From: Actinomycetes bacterium
GTDB taxonomy: Bacteria; Actinomycetota; Actinomycetes; Actinomycetales; JAJYRW01
NCBI GenBank assembly: GCA_021793895.1
Contig: JAJYRW010000007.1
Span: forward strand, 1 to 19,094
Reading direction: 5' to 3'
DNA: 19,094 nucleotides
Positions 14,731 through 19,094 of the stretch are shown piece by piece. Each line of letters opens with the position of its first letter. Position 1 is the first letter of the stretch. The translations under genes were made by a program, and so were the position numbers. The notes below the pieces were generated by a model. That model was not told the origin of the DNA. It did no database searches and saw nothing but the letters and a program-made list of their open reading frames with translations.

Positions 14731-16842
14731 CTACGTGCCTGTCTCGACTCCCATTTCATCAAAAGACTCAAGTAATCTTTCTTCAAGAATAGGTTCGAGC
14801 GTTTGTACGTACGTATCGGTTAAGTGTGATGCTTGTCGATACACCAGTACATTTCCAATAACGGGCGGGCACGACCCGTCACTGCATATGCGGTCAGTCA
14901 GATCGATTAGAACGGCATCGTCAACACGCGACGTAGCCTCGGTAAGAACCTCATAGCCACTCCGGGCGCGGCCACCTTCGATATCGAAGGCACATGCGGC
15001 GAGGTTCTCTTCGTTTTCCGCTACGCACTCATACACGTTCCCCTTGGGACTTGGGTTATCCATGATTGTGATGACGGGGATTTCCGCTTGCCCAAGGCGC
15101 GTACGGACATCTACTAACCCTTCGACTAATGCATCCGATGTTCTGCTCTCAACATCCACCGGATCTTCCAGAGCCTCACTTACTCGGCTAGAAGTGAGCA
15201 CGGCTGCAGGATCGATCGCAAGGATTTCGTCGAACACTCTCTCGTTCCACTCAGCGCAACTGTCGTATGGCTCCCCTTTTGCCACTTGCATCGCAGAGCT
15301 GAAAGCACATGCGGATTTCGTGTAGGAAATCACGTGCCATCCGTGCTTTTCGGCTATGGCGTCTAGGGCGCTCTCCCACTGTTCAATTTTGGAGTCCCCA
15401 ACGACAACAATTTGCGTTGCGCCGTCTTCGTCGCCCCAATCGCACCGGATCGGGTCAGCATCTACTTGATTCTGGTGACAACCGTTGTCGTATGCAGCAG
15501 GCACATCATCTGTTGCCTCCGTCGCCGCGGGAACAAACCATTCAATATCGTCAAGCGCTGCGTTTGGATCGTATTCATCACCATTTTGCTGGTCGAATAC
15601 CGCTGCGCCCAAGGCTTCACGCTGCTGGGCGCCTTGCGCAACACTCCCCCCGCCACTGCTTGGTACGGCGACAATTAATCCCAGCCCCGCAATTACACCC
15701 ACGAGTGAGAAATTCGCGCCGAGCGACAGCGCCAGCCGGTTTGATTTTGCAATTGGGGGCGCGAAGCGGAATGGGTTCTCTACCAATTTATGGCCGATGT
15801 AGGCAGGTATAAACGCAGAGGCCGTGACAAGCAGACCCCGCTTCGCACCAAGTTCGCCCCAGTAAGCGGTCGCGGCAACTAGCAGGGGCCAATGCCATAG
15901 ATAAAGCGAGTATGAAAGCCCGCCGACCCATACCGCGGGCTTCCAGCTCAGTAAGATGCCCGGACCATATTTAGTCGCTGTAAAGCCCGCGATGATTACC
16001 GCTGCGGTGCCCAAAGTAGGTAGCAAGGCGGCATAGCCGGGCCAGGCTGTTTCGCTGTTGATCACAAACCCGCTCAGTACCACCGCACCAAGACCGAGCC
16101 AACCAAAAACTGTTGAAAATCGCGGGGCAAACTTTTGCCAGAGCGGCACTCCAATTGCGACGAAGGAGCCAATGCCCATCTCCCACAGGCGGGTTGTCGT
16201 AACAAAAAATGCGCGCTCCGGATTTGCCTCGGTTAAATACAGAGACCAAATGAATGATGGGACGATCAATACAAAGATCCCGATACCCATCACCACGCGG
16301 GTGCGCGCCTTGGCATGGCGGCGCAGCCACCACGCCAACACCACTAGCAGCAGCGGCCAGACAATATAAAACTGTTCTTCAACAGCGAGGGACCAAAAGT
16401 GTTGGACCGGCGATACGCCAACGTCCTCGGCTAGGTAATCAACTGATCGTCCGGCCAGCACCCAGTTCACTACATACAGTGCTGAACCAATGATGTCTCG
16501 ACCGAAAGTCCGCCACTCCACTACAGAAACGGTCAACCAGGTAAGGATCGACGTTACGACAAGAACAAGTCCAGCCGCCGGAAGTAAGCGCTTGGCTCGG
16601 CGCGCATAGAAGCGAGCCAGTGAAATGCGGCCATCCCGCTGGATCTCCCGCACTAGGAGTCCGGTAATCAAGAAGCCGGAGATTACGAAAAAGACGTCGA
16701 CGCCCACGAAGCCGCCGGGGACAAACCGGACGCCGGCATGGAAGATGAGTACTAAGCCAATTGCGACGGCTCGCAAACCCTCAATATCAGGGCGAAAGGC
16801 TTTGCTTTGGTTTGCTACCGACGACATTGAAATCGCGGACAT
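14731..16842 (-). CDS. OatA-like membrane O-acyltransferase with C-terminal SGNH domain
   Basis: Two-part envelope O-acyltransferase. Residues 15-390 are an acyltransferase-3 domain of about ten membrane segments. RPDIEGLRAVA comes first, the conserved histidine is H35 in FHAG, and GGFVGVDVFFVISGFLI follows. This part carries the acyl group across the membrane. From about 430 an extracytoplasmic SGNH domain holds the nucleophile S484 in VVGDSK and H673 near the end (ASHL). In OatA and LPS O-acetylases this domain passes an acetyl group to peptidoglycan or another glycan. Two positions deviate: the usual GDSH is GDSK, and the residue three before H673, normally Asp of the D-x-x-H pair, is Q670. 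The ATG at 16842 has AAGGA about 11 bases upstream. Acceptor unknown. Confidence 0.9.
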   Translation of the reverse strand: MSAISMSSVANQSKAFRPDIEGLRAVAIGLVLIFHAGVRFVPGGFVGVDVFFVISGFLITGLLVREIQRDGRISLARFYARRAKRLLPAAGLVLVVTSILTWLTVSVVEWRTFGRDIIGSALYVVNWVLAGRSVDYLAEDVGVSPVQHFWSLAVEEQFYIVWPLLLVVLAWWLRRHAKARTRVVMGIGIFVLIVPSFIWSLYLTEANPERAFFVTTTRLWEMGIGSFVAIGVPLWQKFAPRFSTVFGWLGLGAVVLSGFVINSETAWPGYAALLPTLGTAAVIIAGFTATKYGPGILLSWKPAVWVGGLSYSLYLWHWPLLVAATAYWGELGAKRGLLVTASAFIPAYIGHKLVENPFRFAPPIAKSNRLALSLGANFSLVGVIAGLGLIVAVPSSGGGSVAQGAQQREALGAAVFDQQNGDEYDPNAALDDIEWFVPAATEATDDVPAAYDNGCHQNQVDADPIRCDWGDEDGATQIVVVGDSKIEQWESALDAIAEKHGWHVISYTKSACAFSSAMQVAKGEPYDSCAEWNERVFDEILAIDPAAVLTSSRVSEALEDPVDVESRTSDALVEGLVDVRTRLGQAEIPVITIMDNPSPKGNVYECVAENEENLAACAFDIEGGRARSGYEVLTEATSRVDDAVLIDLTDRICSDGSCPPVIGNVLVYRQASHLTDTYVQTLEPILEERLLESFDEMGVETGT

Positions 16843-17033
16843 GCGCGCATAGTTCCTTACAGGAGACAGAAGGGCACGACATCAGTCGCGCGGCGATTCT
16901 ATACGAAAAAAATCGACTTTTCTTTCCGGCTCGAGATGCAACGCTCAGGAGCTCTTTCGGCTGGAACTTGCCAAAACTGGTTCCATGGCTTCCGGCCTAC
17001 ACACCCCATCGATGTATGTGGTTCGCTTAAGGC
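16843..17033. other. Divergent intergenic region, possible promoter for the acyltransferase
   Basis: 191 bases between the SGNH acyltransferase and the CoA-binding gene. On the minus strand a TAGAAT hexamer (16901-16896) lies within TATAGAAT and could be a -10 giving a leader of about 45 bases. An A-run (16905-16912) lies upstream of it. No -35 is convincing, and no clear plus-strand promoter is seen. No RNA gene or repeat recognised. Confidence 0.3.
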
Positions 17034-17450
17034 ATGACGTATCAAGACCCCGACGTAATTCGTCGTCTGCTGACAGAAACGGACCGCTGGGCGATTGTGG
17101 GACTGTCATCTAATCGAGAGCGGGCCGCCCACACCATCTCCGCGTTCCTCAAGCGCGTTTTGGATAAAGAAATCGTGCCGGTGCACCCGAAAGCGGAAAC
17201 CGTGCACGGAGAAACCGGATATGCAAGCCTCGCCGACGTACCGGGGGACATTGACGTCGTCGATATTTTCTTACGGCCCGATTTGGCTGACGCCGTAGTC
17301 GACCAAGCCATCGAACGCGGCGCCAAGGCAGTTTGGTTGCCCCTTGATGTCGTTTGCGAGCCGGCTGCCGAGCGCGCCAAAGCGGCCGGTCTGGACGTAG
17401 TAATGGATGCCTGCCCAGCAATTGAGGCACCGAAACTGGGCCTCTCGTAA
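17034..17450 (+). CDS. CoA-binding domain protein (YccU type)
   Basis: 138-residue single-domain protein of the CoA_binding_2 group (YccU/YneT-like), a small Rossmann fold that binds CoA or a related nucleotide. The strand-loop WAIVGLSSNRERAAHTI gives the binding loop. PVHPK, VDIFLRPD, VWLPLDVV and VMDACPAIE correspond to the family's conserved blocks, the last containing the usual Cys-Pro pair. Length is typical. Cellular role in this family is not well defined. ATG 17034 has AAGG only one base upstream, too close to work normally, so initiation may be leaderless or weak. It stands alone between two convergent/divergent acyltransferase genes. A functional link to acyl-CoA use by them is possible but unsupported. 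The stretch is richer in G+C than the 6-14.7 kb block. Confidence 0.88.
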   Translation: MTYQDPDVIRRLLTETDRWAIVGLSSNRERAAHTISAFLKRVLDKEIVPVHPKAETVHGETGYASLADVPGDIDVVDIFLRPDLADAVVDQAIERGAKAVWLPLDVVCEPAAERAKAAGLDVVMDACPAIEAPKLGLS

Positions 17451-17514
17451 GAAGCGCTCTTTATATGGTGACTGCGCTCGCTCTTGGTGCCAGACGCCGT
17501 CCAAAATTATCCGG

Positions 17515-18702
17515 TTACTGCACCGCGGCGCCTTCTTTTTGCGGTTTCTTTCCTCCCAGCCAAGCCCGCATGCGCGGACCAATGGGTTTTTCGACAAATT
17601 GGTAGATCGCTATGGCCAGCGCGAGGGACAGCATGATCGCCAGGCTCACCGCCAAGACCGGAGCCATTTGATCGCGCACGAGAGAGATAAACCACCAGCC
17701 CCAGTGCTGGTGAATTAGGTAGAGCGGGTACGTGAGGGCGCCCAGGGTGGTGAGCCACTTCCAGTTGATCCCCGCCAAGCGGGGGGAGGTAACTATCCAC
17801 ACGGTAACGGCGCACAAAATTATTAGCGCTACGAGCAGTGGAACATTGGGTTCCCAACCCAACCGGTCGGGAAGCATGATGACGTGACGGCGCACGCGGA
17901 TTACGGTTCCGGCCGCGAGGTTGGCGATGAGGAGGGCCCAGGTGAGCCAGGTCCCGCCATCGCGGCGGATGACGTACATGAGCATTCCAACCATGAAGAA
18001 CGCGGAGTAGGGCCCAATTAGGAGCATCGAAATCGTGTCGTGGCCGGTGAACGTCGCTGCGATGCCAAGCGTGGGCACGATGACGGTGAAGGCGATGACG
18101 GACTTGCGCGTGATTCCGATGAGCAACAGGATGAAAATCAAAATATAGAACCGAAGCTCGACCCACAGGGTCCAGTACACCGAGTCAATGTGGCCCACCC
18201 CGAAAATGTCTTGCACCATGGTGAAGTTCAAGAGCCACTGCCCCACGGAGATGTTTTTGCCGCCCGGCCAGACTTCTAAAAGAAGAAGTCCGGTGAGCAG
18301 GACCGCCACCCAGTACCCCGGGAAAATCCGACTCACGCGCGAGGCCACGTAGTAGCGGGCGGAGCGGCCCCAAGCCGTCATCAGAATGACGAAACCGGAG
18401 ACGATGAAAAAGAGTTCCGGGCCCAGCGCTCCGTAGGCGGTCCAGGGGGCGAATTCTGGGAAGACGTCCTTAGGATCCTGGCTCCATACAACGCCCCGCG
18501 CAGCCGTGAAGTGATACAGCATGACTCCAACCGCTGCCACGAAACGCAACCCATCCAGGGCGCGCATCCGACCGAGTTTCTTGGGTTCGGTGGAAGGGCG
18601 CCGACTTTTGGGCGGCTCGGCGGGGATGTCCCGCGCTTGCTCAGAAGGCGACATCTTGGACGTGGCTTCCGGCGGAGGCTCGTTACGTATGGGGGCTGTC
18701 AT
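17515..18702 (-). CDS. Membrane acyltransferase family 3 protein
   Basis: 395-residue integral membrane acyltransferase, lacking an SGNH domain. A 45-residue Pro/Ser/Lys-rich cytoplasmic N-terminus precedes MRALDGLRFVAAVGVMLYHF with the conserved H64. Then GPELFFIVSGFVI, SRVSRIFPGYWVAV and about nine further hydrophobic segments follow. It ends in a short basic tail. Such proteins transfer acetyl or succinyl groups from CoA to sugars of envelope glycans or glycolipids. ATG 18702 is preferred: a TACGCT hexamer (18716-18711) ends eight bases upstream, matching a leaderless start. GTG 18708 is the alternative and would add two residues. The 3' end converges on the CoA-binding gene 64 bases away. 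Acceptor unknown; the envelope polymer encoded to the left is one candidate. Confidence 0.88.
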   Translation of the reverse strand: MTAPIRNEPPPEATSKMSPSEQARDIPAEPPKSRRPSTEPKKLGRMRALDGLRFVAAVGVMLYHFTAARGVVWSQDPKDVFPEFAPWTAYGALGPELFFIVSGFVILMTAWGRSARYYVASRVSRIFPGYWVAVLLTGLLLLEVWPGGKNISVGQWLLNFTMVQDIFGVGHIDSVYWTLWVELRFYILIFILLLIGITRKSVIAFTVIVPTLGIAATFTGHDTISMLLIGPYSAFFMVGMLMYVIRRDGGTWLTWALLIANLAAGTVIRVRRHVIMLPDRLGWEPNVPLLVALIILCAVTVWIVTSPRLAGINWKWLTTLGALTYPLYLIHQHWGWWFISLVRDQMAPVLAVSLAIMLSLALAIAIYQFVEKPIGPRMRAWLGGKKPQKEGAAVQ

Positions 18703-18850
18703 CGCCACTGAGCGTAGAACGTGTCGGACGAGTCAGCATGTTGGGGGCAGCGAAGTTAAAAACGTCGGAACAGAAAGTACTGTGCGACTGAGAGGTCACG
18801 CACGCTTCACTAAGCGCAATACCCTTTAATCGAATGGACTAAGCCAGTTG
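18703..18850. other. Intergenic region with promoter of the membrane acyltransferase
   Basis: Between the acyltransferase start and the end of the right-edge gene. TACGCT on the minus strand (18716-18711) is a candidate -10. Otherwise I see no RNA gene, repeat or strong hairpin. Open frames reading plus through here are not supported by family similarity. Confidence 0.3.
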
Positions 18851-19094
18851 CTAGGCCAGCGGTTCCCAATCCCAGCTGCGACCATCACCGCAGCGGAAAC
18901 TCACAGGAGCTGTTGTTTCATCGCCTTCATCGAAGTAGACGCTAGGAGTCCACATAGACAGTTCGAAGTCTTCGAAGTGAGGTGAATCCTTGGCATAGGT
19001 AGCCGTGAACTTACCGTCTTCCAGCGTGAAAGCGGTGTCTTGCTCATGAAGATCCTGATCCATGAACGTCCCGGTTACATCGAGTTCGCCGTTT
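18851..19094 (-). CDS. 3' end of a truncated gene, possible secreted or lipoprotein beta-rich domain
   Basis: The frame is open from the right edge of the window to TAG at 18853-18851, giving the last 80 residues. I do not recognise it. The sequence is acidic with alternating polar/hydrophobic residues (FTLEDGKFTATY, FELSMWTPSVYF), suggesting beta strands. A single cysteine occurs in FRCGDG. An internal ATG at 19063 is not needed because the frame continues upstream without a stop. The N-terminus, which would show a signal peptide or lipobox, is outside the window. Confidence 0.6.
   Translation of the reverse strand, partial: NGELDVTGTFMDQDLHEQDTAFTLEDGKFTATYAKDSPHFEDFELSMWTPSVYFDEGDETTAPVSFRCGDGRSWDWEPLA

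Noticed and set aside
17507..18166. Long open frame (about 219 codons) on the minus strand in another frame
   Set aside because: Overlaps the membrane acyltransferase in the same direction. Its product is rich in Arg, His and Pro, as expected of an out-of-frame reading of G+C-rich DNA.
1..19094. tRNA, rRNA, CRISPR array or insertion sequence
   Set aside because: No cloverleaf-like or repeat-spacer pattern, no transposase-like product and no terminal inverted repeats noticed; all gaps between genes are under 200 bases.

Overview
The window looks like chromosomal DNA from a Gram-positive actinobacterium of moderate G+C. The evidence is a teichoic-acid-type export and polyol-phosphate transferase gene set, GTG and TTG starts, likely leaderless starts placed 6-8 bases after TANNNT hexamers, and an OatA-like acyltransferase fused to an SGNH domain. 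Nothing suggests an outer-membrane LPS system. I cannot name the genus from sequence alone.

Layout. Positions 1-130 hold the 3' end of a plus-strand gene. A tightly packed minus-strand operon follows (transcribed from 6048 down to 170). It encodes a TagF-like polyol-phosphate transferase, a UDP-N-acetylhexosamine 6-dehydrogenase, an ABC-2 permease and its ATPase (TagG/TagH type), and a GT4 glycosyltransferase. The last four genes are joined by 4-14 base overlaps.

Positions 6110-14699 form a more A+T-rich block with alternating strands. It holds a MurG-like GT-B glycosyltransferase, a small GT-A-like orphan, a GT2-like protein with a DDDD motif, a P-loop kinase-like protein, and a coupled pair of large genes. 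The pair is a three-part GT2 plus GT-B-like protein followed by a second, larger TagF-like protein. Three very short divergent promoter regions (6049-6109, 8107-8152, 9930-10056) serve this block. I see no transposase, tRNA, CRISPR array or rRNA.

Positions 14731-18702 hold an OatA-like membrane acyltransferase with a C-terminal SGNH domain, a small CoA-binding (YccU-type) protein, and a second membrane acyltransferase without an SGNH domain. The right edge (18851-19094) holds the 3' end of another minus-strand gene.

Working model (inference): cytoplasmic glycosyltransferases and two TagF-like transferases build a phosphate-containing glycan on a lipid carrier. The dehydrogenase supplies an amino-uronic acid precursor. 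TagG/TagH exports the polymer, and the acyltransferases decorate the envelope. The polymer would combine uronic acid with polyol phosphate. The low-G+C, strand-alternating middle would be the variable cassette that sets its structure. The linkage-unit genes (TagO, TagA) and a CDP-polyol synthase are not in this window.
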